Of a stretch of 47,899 nt of DNA, positions 23,116-31,230 are shown in pieces. The stretch is taken from the NCBI GenBank assembly GCA_964443875.1, contig CAYUET010000020.1, positions 1 to 47,899 on the forward strand, given 5' to 3'. The translations under genes were made by a program, and so were the position numbers. The stretch's first letter is position 1. Each line of letters begins with the position of its first letter. The stretch comes from CAYUET01 sp964443875 (GTDB lineage Bacteria > Auribacterota > JAFGBW01). The notes under the pieces were generated by a model that worked only from the letters and a program-made list of their open reading frames with translations, was not told the DNA's origin and did not search any database.

Positions 23116-24588
23116 ATGGAACTGAATTTCAACACAACTGTTTTCGACAAGGAAAAAATACAGATGGGCCCCGCCTGTGAATACATTGTAAAAGGCGGAA
23201 GGGATAAATTCAACCGGCTGAAAACCGCCTTCACCGGCATTCAGCAGATCGGCGTCATCGGCTGGGGATCCCAGGGCTTTGCCCAGTCCCAGAATCTGCG
23301 TGATTCCCTGGAAGGGACCGGTATAAAAGTAAAGGTGGGCCTGCGTCCCGGATCCTCCTCCATGGAAGAGGCGCGCAAGGCCGGTTTTTCGGAAAAAGAA
23401 GGAACCCTCGGGGAAATGATGAGCGTCATCGCTGAATCCGATATGGTCATCCTTTTGATTTCCGATGCGGCACAGGCTGAACTGTATCCCCAGATTTTCA
23501 AGGCCCTGAAGCAGGGCGCAACGCTTGGTTTTTCCCACGGCTTTCTGGTGGGCTATCTGCAATCCAAAGGGGAGTCTTTTCCCAAGCATATCAATGTCAT
23601 CGGGGTCTGCCCCAAGGGAATGGGTCTTTCCGTAAGACGTCTGTACGAACAGGGACGTGAAGTCGGAGGAGCCGGAATAAACACCAGTTTTGCCGTTCAC
23701 CAGGATGTCAACGGCCATGCCACTGATTACGCCCTCGCCTGGTCAGTCGCCATCGGCGCCCCCTATACGTTTATGACGACGCTTGAAAATGAATACCGCT
23801 CCGACATCTACGGGGAAAGAGGAATCCTGCTCGGCGCCGTCTACGGTCTGGTGGAGAGCATTTACAGGCGCTATCTTTCCCAGGGAAAGACACCGGAAGC
23901 CTCCTATCTTTCCACGGTGGAATCCATAGCAGGCCCCGTGTCCTCCCTCATCTCAAAGAACGGACTCAAGGCGGTCTATGAATCCTTTGACAATGCGGGA
24001 AAAGAAATTTTCAAAAAGGCCTTTTCCGCAACCTACAATCCCGCCTTCAGCGTTTTGCTTGAAATTTACGATGAGGTCTCCAGCGGAAATGAAATCAATT
24101 CCGTGCTGCTTGCCGTAAAAAGATCAAAACGTTTTCCGATCAGCAAAATAGAGAACAGCCCCATGTGGCAGGTGGGTAAAAAAGTCCGTGCAGACAGGGA
24201 TATCCGCAAAATCCCCGTGGACCCCTTTGTCTGCGGCATTTATCTTGCCGTGATGACGGCTCAGATCGACGTGCTTTCTGAAAAGGGACATCCCGGTTCT
24301 GAAATCGCCAATGAATCCGTGATTGAAGCCGTTGATTCCCTTAATCCGTTCATGTTTGCCAAAGGCCTTTCCTCCATGATCGACAACTGTTCCGTAACGG
24401 CAAGACTGGGAGCCCGCAAATGGGCGCCTAGATTTCACTACATGCTGGAAGAGGAAGCCTATCCGGCCATCGACAGCAACAAGGCGGCGGATCAGGAAAT
24501 CATCAGCAGATTTCTGAATCACCCCGTACATGAAATCATCGCCGTATGCGCAAAACTCCGTCCGAGCGTGGATATTAAAGTCCTGTAA
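23116..24588 (+). CDS. ilvC: Ketol-acid reductoisomerase, class II (long form)
   Basis: This enzyme converts acetolactate and acetohydroxybutyrate to the dihydroxy acids of valine, leucine and isoleucine synthesis using NADPH and Mg2+. Its 490 residues match the long class II form of E. coli, with the duplicated knotted domain. The Rossmann motif IGVIGWGSQGFAQSQNLRDS is at about 44-63, GLRPGSSSMEEARKAGF follows, and the acidic metal ligands lie in the DIYGERGILLGAVYGLVES helix. The second knotted half (NPAFSVLLEIYDEVSSGNE) is present. GGAGAAACGCT precedes the ATG. It is divergent from ilvY; no other ilv genes are beside it. A long hairpin follows the stop. Confidence 0.97.
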   Translation: MELNFNTTVFDKEKIQMGPACEYIVKGGRDKFNRLKTAFTGIQQIGVIGWGSQGFAQSQNLRDSLEGTGIKVKVGLRPGSSSMEEARKAGFSEKEGTLGEMMSVIAESDMVILLISDAAQAELYPQIFKALKQGATLGFSHGFLVGYLQSKGESFPKHINVIGVCPKGMGLSVRRLYEQGREVGGAGINTSFAVHQDVNGHATDYALAWSVAIGAPYTFMTTLENEYRSDIYGERGILLGAVYGLVESIYRRYLSQGKTPEASYLSTVESIAGPVSSLISKNGLKAVYESFDNAGKEIFKKAFSATYNPAFSVLLEIYDEVSSGNEINSVLLAVKRSKRFPISKIENSPMWQVGKKVRADRDIRKIPVDPFVCGIYLAVMTAQIDVLSEKGHPGSEIANESVIEAVDSLNPFMFAKGLSSMIDNCSVTARLGARKWAPRFHYMLEEEAYPAIDSNKAADQEIISRFLNHPVHEIIAVCAKLRPSVDIKVL

Positions 24589-24608
24589 AACAGGATCTGT
24601 CTGCATCT

Positions 24609-24643
24609 CTTTCTATACAGGCGCAATCCGCCTGTATAGAAAG
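24609..24643 (+). terminator. Long hairpin after ilvC (no U-tract)
   Basis: CTTTCTATACAGGCG and CGCCTGTATAGAAAG form a perfect 15-bp stem with loop CAATC, 20 bp after the ilvC stop. No T-run follows on either strand, so it may protect mRNA 3' ends or be a repeat rather than a classical terminator. Confidence 0.6.
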
Positions 24644-24685
24644 AAAGACCGAAGGTCATTCCGAACGAACGTGAGGAATCCGGAT

Positions 24686-24920
24686 TTCTAGTGTAGCGTA
24701 TCATTCATATAGGTACACAATTTTGAACGTCATTGCGAGGAGCTCCGCGAGAAGCAATCTTGTCAAACAGATCTTTATATTACGGATTGTGTTCTATGAT
24801 TCATTCTGTCTTTAAATAAACATCACCTGGCTTGTTCATATCCGTTCCTTCGGGATTGCTTCGCAAAGCCTCGCAATGACAATAAAAAGTACAAATAATT
24901 ACGTTACACGACACTAACAA
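24686..24920. mobile_element. MITE-like element with ~75-bp imperfect terminal inverted repeats
   Basis: The left end CTAGTGTAGCGTATCATTCATAT…GTAC…GTCATTGCGAGG…GAAGCAATC is answered on the other strand at the right end by TTAGTGTCGTGTAACGTAAT…GTAC…GTCATTGCGAGG…GAAGCAATC. The centre has no coding capacity. A third copy of the TTAGTGTAGTGTAAC end lies at 25024-25062. Target duplications are not evident. Confidence 0.6.
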
Positions 24921-24938
24921 AGCCCGAAATGAGAGGCT

Positions 24939-25020
24939 TTCGACAGGCAGAGCGACCGGCGCTTCGATACATCCGCCTATGGCGGACACTCAGTGACCGG
25001 AAGACAGATAGGCACGGATT
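24939..25020 (+). repeat. R4/R3 repeat fragment
   Basis: TTTCGACAGGCAGAGCGACCG, then GCTTCGATACATCCGCC.ATGGCGGACACTCAGTGACCGG and the beginning of an R3 unit (GGCACGGATTCC) that breaks off where the MITE-like end begins. Confidence 0.75.
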
Positions 25021-25023
25021 CCC

Positions 25024-25062
25024 CAATTTAGTGTAGTGTAACATTTATATTAGGTTCACAAT
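25024..25062. repeat. Solo end of the MITE-like repeat at the intron truncation point
   Basis: TTTAGTGTAGTGTAACATTT and the following ATATTAGGTTCACAAT match the terminal sequence of 24686-24920. It abuts the point where the intron-encoded reading frame breaks, so an insertion or recombination at this repeat probably removed the 3' part of the intron. Confidence 0.6.
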
Positions 25063-25607
25063 ACGACCCATACATATCCGGACTTTATTAATCCGTCCAC
25101 TTCTCTTAATGCGTCCTTGCATCCCCTATTGGGCCTGAATCCGTAGCTTATGGCCAGAAATTCATTTTCAAATATCGGTTCAAGCGCATATTTTATAACG
25201 GTTTCAACAATCCTATCTTTTACCGTCGGAATACCCAGGGGTCGTAATTTACCAAAACCTTTTGGAATATACACCCGCCTTACTGGTTGCGGTTTATATT
25301 TCCCTTCTTTTAAGGTTTCTGATATTTCTTTTAGATATTCTCCCGCTTTTGATTCAAATTGTTGTATCGTCATCTTATCAATGCCTTTTGCTCCGCCATT
25401 TGCCTTTACCTGTTTCCAAGCTGCTTCCAATGTTTTCATCGAATATATCTTGTCTATCAGGCTAAACCACTTACCTCCCTTGACTCCGTTTCCCAGAGCC
25501 GTCAGCATTCGTTTTGTCCAGATCGTTGCTTCCACCCATTCCCATTTGTTTTGGGTTTCTGTCTCTGTCCCTTGTTTAGCTTCTCTGCACTCTCGAGACT
25601 GTTCCAT
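25056..25607 (-). pseudogene. Group II intron reverse transcriptase/maturase, N-terminal fragment
   Basis: The 183 residues cover RT motifs 0 to the start of 3: SLIDKIYSMKTLEAAWKQVKANGGAKGIDKMTIQQFE, QPVRRVYIPKGFGKLRPLGIPTVKDRIVETVIKYALEPIFENEFLAISYGFRPNRGCKDAL. The frame stops at GYVWVVL, exactly where intact proteins continue with the first catalytic Asp region, so the YxDD catalytic motif, maturase and any endonuclease domains are absent. The remaining part looks intact, with no internal stops. The sequence resembles bacterial class C intron proteins. It cannot be active. Confidence 0.9.
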
Positions 25608-26075
25608 TATTTAACTGCACCTTTCCAGAGTTTCCGAATCTATTTTCCTACCCCCCTTCCCTAAACTTGGCTTTACTTTCCATGTCTTTCAGCACCTTAT
25701 GCTATCGGTACTATGAGGGTTCTGACTTCTGTTATTCTTCACTGGAATAACAGATATCCCTGCTTATTGCGTTTTACTTTCCTATCATTCCGCCCCCACC
25801 CACGCTATGGTATTCCAGATCGCTTCAATCGTTTCGCTGTCTTGTTCAGCTTCTGGAATGGAAGTTTTTTTCAATCTTCTCAGGCTTCGCCTTGAATGAG
25901 GCAGCTCGCCTTTCCATCACGCCGTATCGGGTTCATTATCTTGCGGACTGACTGTTCATTTCCAGTTGCTCTCCACCCCACTTTACAGTGACGCAGTTAC
26001 TTTCAATTACAAAGATTACAGCTCATCTCTGACATGGACTTTCACCATGCTAATAAAACGCCTTCACAGGCGCAC
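25063..26075 (-). mobile_element. 3'-truncated group II intron (5' ribozyme part plus RT fragment)
   Basis: On the minus strand the intron starts GTGCGCCTGTGAAGGCG (from 26075), matching the GUGCG 5' consensus. It is followed by a structured ~470-base region (domain I onwards: GCATGGTGAAAGTCCATG hairpin and others) before the RT start at 25607. Domains V/VI and the 3' splice site are lost. The 5' exon is an R3 palindromic repeat, consistent with insertion behind an inverted repeat as class C introns do. Confidence 0.8.
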
Positions 26076-26108
26076 TCATTCCGGAAGCTTGACTCCGGTA
26101 TCGATGCC
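26076..26108 (-). repeat. R3 unit used as group II intron insertion site
   Basis: Minus strand: AAAGGCATCGATACCGGAG, then TCAAGCTTCCGGAATGA. It is a normal R3 unit that ends exactly at the intron's first G; the final C expected from other copies would be on the lost 3' side. 26109-26321 shows no gene or repeat I recognise. Confidence 0.75.
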
Positions 26109-26321
26109 TTTTATTTTCTCCTCATGAAATCATCAATAATAACTTGTTCAGTATGAGGGTAAAGCGGACCGTTTCTGTTCCCTGGGAAATTGCCTTTTCC
26201 ATTGCCGTTCATTTGTTTATAGATATGCAGGTTTATCCTTAACGATTTAAGGTTGAGGGTTTTCCAAGCGAAATGGGTTGATATTAATGGAGGAGCTGAT
26301 AAAGGAGTAAGAGGGAGGTGA

Positions 26322-26960
26322 TCAGGCGGATAAAGTAATCGCTTTTTGGCGGGTAAGCGAGATTTCGATTTTCTCTTTCTGTTGAATGAGATTCAGACTT
26401 TTAATTTTTTCCATAAAGACATCATTTACTTTTATTATTTTCCCGTAGATGATCCAGTGGTTTGCCCAGGAGGTTGTTATTTTATTTACCAGCATGGGTT
26501 TCATTTTAGTGAACATTTTATGAGCTGAAGGACTTGCTGTTTCGCAATTGAATTCATAGTCGGCAAAGCGGTTGTCGTAGAGCATCAGGAGCGTTAATAA
26601 GGCTCTGCCGAATTCATTCTTAGAAGGCACATGGGGGTAAATTTCATTAATGATCAAAATTCTGCCGGAAGTGGATATCCTTAAATGTCCTATGGTCTGA
26701 CTTTTAAAAAAAATGTCCCAGTGAACGATGGTGCCGGTAGAGGTGCTGCTTTTCTGTTCAATCACAGAATAGCCGGAATTTTTCAATAAGGAGATTTTAT
26801 CGATCAAAAATTTTTCGAATTCGCTTTCGGCATAGAATTGAGAATGCTTCAGTTTTTCGATTAAGTTTGATTTCGGGGATAGAGAATAGACGTTATAAAC
26901 TGTTGAAAAGAAGAGAATAAATAGGATTGTTAAACATTTTGTCGGGGTAAATAAATTCAT
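26322..26960 (-). CDS. Exported protein of unknown function
   Basis: This 212-residue protein starts at ATG 26960, where AAGG lies eight bases upstream and a signal peptide begins (TKCLTILFILFFSTVYNVYS). The frame continues upstream to 27125 but that part has no family resemblance. The mature part is a mixed alpha/beta domain (WDIFFKSQTIGHLRISTSGRILIINEIYPHVPSKNEFGRALLTLLMLYDNRFADYEFNCE), which loosely resembles a GNAT-like core, but I would not assign it. It is a single gene between the intron remnant and an HNH remnant. Confidence 0.6.
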   Translation of the reverse strand: MNLFTPTKCLTILFILFFSTVYNVYSLSPKSNLIEKLKHSQFYAESEFEKFLIDKISLLKNSGYSVIEQKSSTSTGTIVHWDIFFKSQTIGHLRISTSGRILIINEIYPHVPSKNEFGRALLTLLMLYDNRFADYEFNCETASPSAHKMFTKMKPMLVNKITTSWANHWIIYGKIIKVNDVFMEKIKSLNLIQQKEKIEISLTRQKAITLSA

Positions 26961-27143
26961 AGATATAACCTTATCACAGGATTTGAATCTTAGCAAATCA
27001 TACAGCTTTTTTTGTGATTTTGGAGGAATACTGAGTAATTCGCGGGTTAGGATGACTTGGGGATTCAATAATACACCGGGTTTTATTCCCGTTAACAAAA
27101 TACGCAACCTTTCTGAGACCGCCATTCTGAATGCACTGTTCTC

Positions 27144-27266
27144 TCACACAGTTAATTCTGGTACGCATTTAAAATGGTGTAGAATTCTTCCTGGCACTTT
27201 TGGTATAATCTTGGCGTATTGATAAAAAATAAGATCCCGGATGGTTTTGACTTCTCTGTCGGGCAT
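27144..27266 (-). pseudogene. 5' remnant of an HNH-endonuclease-type gene (copy 2)
   Basis: AGGAGGTTCC precedes ATG 27266, and the frame reads MPDREVKTIRDLIFYQYAKII before losing resemblance and stopping at 27144. The 17752-17793 remnant has the same first residues and leader. Intact genes with this start, as I recall, encode HNH-type endonucleases; here the HNH motif is gone. Confidence 0.5.
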
Positions 27267-27488
27267 GGAACCTCCTGAAATGAACTTACTAAAGATAATA
27301 AACCCATAGACAATAGTCCAGAATTTGTTGGGGCACATTCATACGATATGGATCGAGCCTACGGCTCTTGGAGGGAGGTGAGGTTGTTCTTCACGATTGG
27401 ACTGGACTAAAGTCCAGCCCTACAATATGCCCCGAGCCTAAGGCTCTGCAAAACACGAAAGGGTAATCCGAAATCCCGGAGGGATGAT
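27225..27488 (+). repeat. R2 dispersed repeat, copy 2 (~260 bp)
   Basis: This is the counterpart of 17756-18016, with the same gene-start remnant, AATAAACCCATAGACAATAGTC, GAATTTGTTGGGGCA, and the GAGCC/GGCTC and CTGGACTAAAGTCCAG palindromes in the same order. A CAACGG…CCGTTG palindrome follows near 27504. Confidence 0.85.
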
Positions 27489-27544
27489 TCAGCTTGTGGC
27501 AACGGTTTGAAATCCGTTGAAAAAATTTCCGTCCACGCATAAAT

Positions 27545-27573
27545 AAGTACTAATTCATACTAAATTAGTACTT
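27545..27573. promoter_or_regulatory. Operator O1 upstream of the Fic gene
   Basis: AAGTACTAATT and AATTAGTACTT are perfect 11-bp arms around a 7-nt spacer. Its 23-bp core is almost identical to O2 at 27648-27670, about 100 bp downstream. Confidence 0.7.
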
Positions 27574-27647
27574 ATAAACATATCTAAGTATATTCAAAAT
27601 GATTACACTAAATTAATAATAGTTGATTTTAACTGGCATCTATAATA

Positions 27648-27670
27648 TACTAATTTATACTAAATTAGTA
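27648..27670. promoter_or_regulatory. Operator O2 overlapping the Fic transcription start
   Basis: TACTAATTTA and TAAATTAGTA are perfect 10-bp arms around TAC. A TATAAT (27641-27646) ends one base upstream, so the start of transcription would lie inside O2. Binding here should repress the Fic gene. A diverged half site (CACTAAATTAAT) lies between O1 and O2. Confidence 0.7.
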
Positions 27671-27709
27671 GTAAAATACATAATCATTTTATTAACAAGG
27701 AAATACAGG

Positions 27710-29056
27710 TTGAACATTATCGAAAATCCACCGGATTGGCAGGCGCATTTAAAAAACAAGCCTGACCTTGTTTTAAAAATGATTCAAGATGAGAATATTC
27801 ATCGAATCCTCAAAAAAGCCAACTCGGAATATCTTTACTGGGACAAATTCAAATACCTTCATTTTCCTCGAGATATTTCAAGTGAAGAAGCCTGGAGCTT
27901 TTTGAAATTTTCAAGGCTTAGCCAGCAAAAAATGACTCCCATAAAAGATAAAGAGTGGAAATCTTTTTGGTATTGGCTGCCTGATATCGTCTTAAAAAAC
28001 TTGAGTCTGATTGATCAGCAGGCTACGGGCAATATATTGGTCAGCGACCCCGTGATCAGTCAAAAAGTCTATAAGGAAAATTTTTTAATCAGTTCCATCA
28101 TGGAAGAGGCTATTGCCTCAAGCCAGCTGGAAGGCGCCTCCACAACAAGAAAAAAAGCCAAAGAAATGCTGAAAAAAGGAGTCAGGCCCAAAAACAAACC
28201 CGAGCAGATGATTTACAATAACTTTCATACCATTAAATGGCTGAAAGAAATGATTCACCTTCCTCTTTCCTCTGATTTGATAAAAGAAATCCAGAAAAGA
28301 ATCACCTCTGATACCCTGGATGATGATTCCTGCGCCGGGAATTTTCAGACTCCTGACGAAGAACGAATCCATGTGGGCCTGGATGACAAAATCATTTTTA
28401 CCCCGCCGCCTGCCGATGAAATCGAATCCAGAATTAAAGCGCTCTGCGCATTTGCAAACAGCGAAAGCAAGGATGAATTCATTCATCCCATCTTAAAGGC
28501 CATACTTCTTCATTTCTGGCTCGCCTACATTCATCCGTTTTCAGACGGAAACGGACGAACGGCCAGGGCTTTGTTTTACTGGTACATGCTGAAAAACAAT
28601 TACTGGCTGTTTGAATATCTTTCCATATCCAGGATTGTCCTGAAAGCCCCTGCTCAATATGTAAGGGCTTATCTTTATACTGAAACCGATGACCTAGACT
28701 TAACCTATTTTATTTTTTTCCACTTAAGAGTCATTCTGCTGAGTATTAATGATTTAAAACACTATCTTATGAATAAACAGAAAGCCCATCTTGAAACAAG
28801 GGAACTAGAGGAAATATTTCCAGAATTAAATCCCCGCCAGATGGAAGTGATCCGGCACGCACTCAAACATCCGGACACTGTCTACACCATCAAAACCCAT
28901 CAAAACTCTTTTAAAATTGTCTATCAGACAGCCAGGAATGATCTTTTGACTTTGGAAAAGAATTTATTATTTAAAAGAAAAATAAGGGGAAATAAATTTG
29001 TTTTTATTCCCGCCCCCCTGCTTTTGAAAAGGCATGAGGAAGGGATGGCTTCTTAA
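27710..29056 (+). CDS. Fic family AMPylase-type protein, class II
   Basis: This is a 448-residue Fic protein. The catalytic motif HPFSDGNGRTAR starts at H275. The N-terminal inhibitory helix carries SSQLEG (S137-G142), so it is a class II, self-inhibited Fic protein whose Glu141 should clash with the ATP gamma-phosphate. A Fic_N-type region precedes it (DPVISQKVYKENFLISSIMEEAIASSQ). The C-terminal ~80 residues (HPDTVYTIKTHQNSFKIVYQTARNDLLTLEKNLLF) look like a winged helix-turn-helix. TTG at 27710 has AAGGA eight bases upstream; earlier in-frame codons run through the operator region. The wHTH and twin upstream palindromes suggest autoregulation. Confidence 0.9.
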   Translation: MNIIENPPDWQAHLKNKPDLVLKMIQDENIHRILKKANSEYLYWDKFKYLHFPRDISSEEAWSFLKFSRLSQQKMTPIKDKEWKSFWYWLPDIVLKNLSLIDQQATGNILVSDPVISQKVYKENFLISSIMEEAIASSQLEGASTTRKKAKEMLKKGVRPKNKPEQMIYNNFHTIKWLKEMIHLPLSSDLIKEIQKRITSDTLDDDSCAGNFQTPDEERIHVGLDDKIIFTPPPADEIESRIKALCAFANSESKDEFIHPILKAILLHFWLAYIHPFSDGNGRTARALFYWYMLKNNYWLFEYLSISRIVLKAPAQYVRAYLYTETDDLDLTYFIFFHLRVILLSINDLKHYLMNKQKAHLETRELEEIFPELNPRQMEVIRHALKHPDTVYTIKTHQNSFKIVYQTARNDLLTLEKNLLFKRKIRGNKFVFIPAPLLLKRHEEGMAS

Positions 29057-29116
29057 AAATTTTAAAACGCAAACGATTTTTTTCTTATACCTTCATACTC
29101 ACCTTATATAGCGATC

Positions 29117-29323
29117 TTATCGCGATCTGGTTTTCAGTTTTCGAAGTTCCTCATACTCTCCCAAAACCGTATCCAGCCAGTCTAGCCTCTGTTCACAGTT
29201 CATTGCCTGAAAATGGGTTTTCCCATCCCATCCCCGGGGTGAGCTGAAAGACTTACTTTTTTTTTGTTTTTTTGTGAGCACTTTTGCTGTCTTCACAAAG
29301 GGTCTCCAGTGTTTCAAGGTCAT
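29117..29323 (-). CDS. Small partner protein of the nucleotidyltransferase
   Basis: This is a short protein of up to 68 residues whose reliable part is FSSPRGWDGKTHFQAMNCEQRLDWLDTVLGEYEELRKLK (about 29240-29120). It starts within or right after the end of the nucleotidyltransferase gene in another frame, so it is translationally coupled. The QRLDWLD…EYEEL amphipathic pattern recalls small proteins encoded beside such nucleotidyltransferases; no formal family is named. The true start is unclear: ATG 29323, an in-frame GTG near 29282 or ATG 29203 are possible. A run of nine A at the overlap could also fuse the two proteins by slippage. Confidence 0.5.
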   Translation of the reverse strand: MTLKHWRPFVKTAKVLTKKQKKSKSFSSPRGWDGKTHFQAMNCEQRLDWLDTVLGEYEELRKLKTRSR

Positions 29324-29786
29324 ATTTATCTTTGGGTCTCAGAGGTTTTATTTTTTTCTTTATCATAATCAAAGCCTTGCGGTTCAGGACCCGGATGATA
29401 TTTTTCCCCAGGGGTACTGGTTCTGAAAATTCGATCCATTTATGGTAATCCCCTCCCGTTGGATCAAGCATGACATCCAGCTGATAAAAAGAAGAATCCT
29501 TGTTTTCAAAAGTCATCACCAGGGCATTCTTTTCCTTTACCAGTCTTTTCAGTTTAACAGAATCCTTGAGAATAAGAGGAGAAACAGCCGCTCTTGGCTT
29601 CATTTTTAAATTTTGAACCGCTTTCAGAAAGCGCTGGATGTTTTCGTCTGTCATTTCAAGAAAGACATCCACATCCAGGGTCATTCTCTCGACCCCTTGC
29701 AGAACACAGGCTACGCCCCCGCATAAAATAAAATTCACCTTCTCCCGGGCCAAAGCAAGAAGAATTTCCTTTATACGGCTTTGCAT
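29253..29786 (-). CDS. MNT/AbiEii-like nucleotidyltransferase
   Basis: This is a 177-residue minimal nucleotidyltransferase. The LCGGVACVLQGVERMTLDVDVFLE segment contains the GG motif (23-24) and the metal Asp pair D38 and D40; a third acidic residue probably lies in the YQLDVMLDP strand. The family includes antitoxin or toxin components (MNT, AbiEii, MenT) that modify tRNA or partner proteins. The C-terminus RPKDKYDLETLETL is also typical. GGCGG lies upstream of the ATG. The tail KKTKKK is encoded by an A7-C-A9 tract and overlaps the small downstream gene. Confidence 0.82.
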   Translation of the reverse strand: MQSRIKEILLALAREKVNFILCGGVACVLQGVERMTLDVDVFLEMTDENIQRFLKAVQNLKMKPRAAVSPLILKDSVKLKRLVKEKNALVMTFENKDSSFYQLDVMLDPTGGDYHKWIEFSEPVPLGKNIIRVLNRKALIMIKKKIKPLRPKDKYDLETLETLCEDSKSAHKKTKKK

Positions 29787-29904
29787 GTTTGTTTTCCGCC
29801 TTTACATTTTTTCTCACAAACAGAATCACCAATAATCATTAAAAGAGAGTACATTAATTTCAAAGATTATTCAAATTCATTATAAGGCATGAATCCAGCT
29901 GAAG

Positions 29905-29978
29905 ACTAGCCTTACAACATGGGCCGAGCCTATGGCTCTACAAAAAACGAAATTGTAATCCAGAATCCCTGAGGAACA
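29905..29978 (+). repeat. R2 repeat, right-end fragment
   Basis: It matches the end of R2 (GGGCCGAGCCTATGGCTCTACAAAAAACGAAATTGTAATCC, then TCCCTGAGGAACAGGG). The GAGCC/GGCTC pairing is kept while the loop differs. Confidence 0.7.
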
Positions 29979-29995
29979 GGGCAAGGGGGGATTAA

Positions 29996-30220
29996 TCATT
30001 TTCTGTATCTGGCAATCAGCGCTTCTAAATTTTTCTTATCGTTATGGATCAGGGTGGATAGATTTTCCTTTATCTGTTCCGGGGCCAGATCCCACCATCT
30101 TAATTCCTCAAGCAAATTCCGGGTTTCATCATCAAATCTCATTTTTATCGGGTGGGAGGGAATTCCCCCGACGATTTTATAGGGTTTAACATCACGGGTC
30201 ACCACGGCTCTTGTGACAAC
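29996..30220 (-). pseudogene. C-terminal remnant of a CatB/Vat-type hexapeptide acetyltransferase
   Basis: The frame reads VVTRAVVTRDVKPYKIVGGIPSHPIKMRFDDE…LRWWD, the last hexapeptide turns and the conserved C-terminal helix region of xenobiotic O-acetyltransferases, ending at a normal stop (29996). The first ~130 residues, including the catalytic His, are gone. The break coincides with the palindrome at 30217-30237, so a repeat replaced the 5' part. Confidence 0.8.
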
Positions 30221-30237
30221 GGATTTTTAATCCGTTG
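30217..30237. repeat. CAACGGATT/AATCCGTTG palindrome
   Basis: Perfect 9-bp arms around TTT at the breakpoint of the acetyltransferase remnant. A diverged relative is at about 27504-27523. The remaining 170 bp before the next gene shows nothing else. Confidence 0.65.
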
Positions 30238-30411
30238 AGAGGATTTCAACCCGGTGCGGAAATTCTTATTTCTTTATTCTGCATACATTTTCCAAATTGG
30301 GAAAAGATAATAAATTCAATATTTTGTTGTAGCGGCAAGGGCCTTTAAGGTAAAATTAAACCCGTCTGTTAATTTGAGTTTTTAACAAAAACCATAATTT
30401 TCGGAGAATTT

Positions 30412-31209
30412 ATGAGAAAATATTTTCTTTTCTTTTTAGTCCTTGTCCCTCTTTATTCCTTCCCCGCTTTTTCCGCTGAAAACATTTCCGTTCAGAATAT
30501 GATCAATTTAAAAAACCTCGATTTTTCCGAGGCGGATATCAAAAAACAGATCGACCAGTCAGAGGCCACTTACACGCTCACAAATGACGAAAAGCAGACT
30601 CTAAAACAGGCCGGATTCTCAGACGACTTCATTCAGCATGTGACAGACTTCAAACCCGGAGCGAAGCCTGCTGCCGCTGTTTCAGCTCCCGGCCCAGAAA
30701 AAAGGGAAACAGAGCTTCCCCCCTCAGAACAAAAGGGCAATCCTCTTCCTTCAGGGCTTCCTCCGGGACTCCCCGAAACAGGAGGGGCCCCTCCTGCTAT
30801 AGATAATACTCCATACGAAACAGAAACGGAAAAGATACCTTCAGACGAAGAGGGTGTTTCATCAGAGGAACAAGATTATCAAAACGATCAGAATACCGGT
30901 TCAGCCGAAAACCAGACGAACGATCCGCGCGTGGCAATTGCGGGAACATGGAAGGCAACCCTTTATTATCAGGGGGCTCCAAACGGCATGATGACGGTCC
31001 AGTTTTATCCGAACGGCAATTATTCCAGCTTTACTCAATACGGGTATCAGCAGATGTCTGTAACCGGAAACTATGAGGTTCAAAACGGAACGGTATCCGG
31101 CAGAACCCAGATGGGGCAGTACTTTTCCTATTCTTATGCCCTTAACCAAAATCAACTTATCCTCGTCATGCCTGAATGGGGAGGACAGGTTTTTTTCTTC
31201 CGACAATAA
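30412..31209 (+). CDS. Exported protein with N-terminal helical repeat and C-terminal lipocalin-like domain
   Basis: This is a 265-residue secreted protein of unknown function. A signal peptide (YFLFFLVLVPLYSFPAFSA) is followed by a ~50-residue helical module (NMINLKNLDFSEADIKKQID…LTNDEKQTLKQAGFSDDFIQHV). A long Pro/Glu/Gln-rich linker (about 85-175) leads to a beta-rich C-terminal domain (IAGTWKATLYYQGAPNGMMTVQFYPNGNYSSFTQYG… FFF) of lipocalin-like type. Both end modules recur in the next gene, which lies 21 bp downstream, so the two are an operon of related proteins. CGGAG precedes the ATG. Confidence 0.7.
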   Translation: MRKYFLFFLVLVPLYSFPAFSAENISVQNMINLKNLDFSEADIKKQIDQSEATYTLTNDEKQTLKQAGFSDDFIQHVTDFKPGAKPAAAVSAPGPEKRETELPPSEQKGNPLPSGLPPGLPETGGAPPAIDNTPYETETEKIPSDEEGVSSEEQDYQNDQNTGSAENQTNDPRVAIAGTWKATLYYQGAPNGMMTVQFYPNGNYSSFTQYGYQQMSVTGNYEVQNGTVSGRTQMGQYFSYSYALNQNQLILVMPEWGGQVFFFRQ

Positions 31210-31230
31210 TTTTTATTTAAGGAGATCCTG

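Noticed and set aside
23062..23718. A 218-codon minus-strand frame opposite ilvC
   Set aside because: Antisense shadow of a clear ilvC; low-complexity reading and no start signal.
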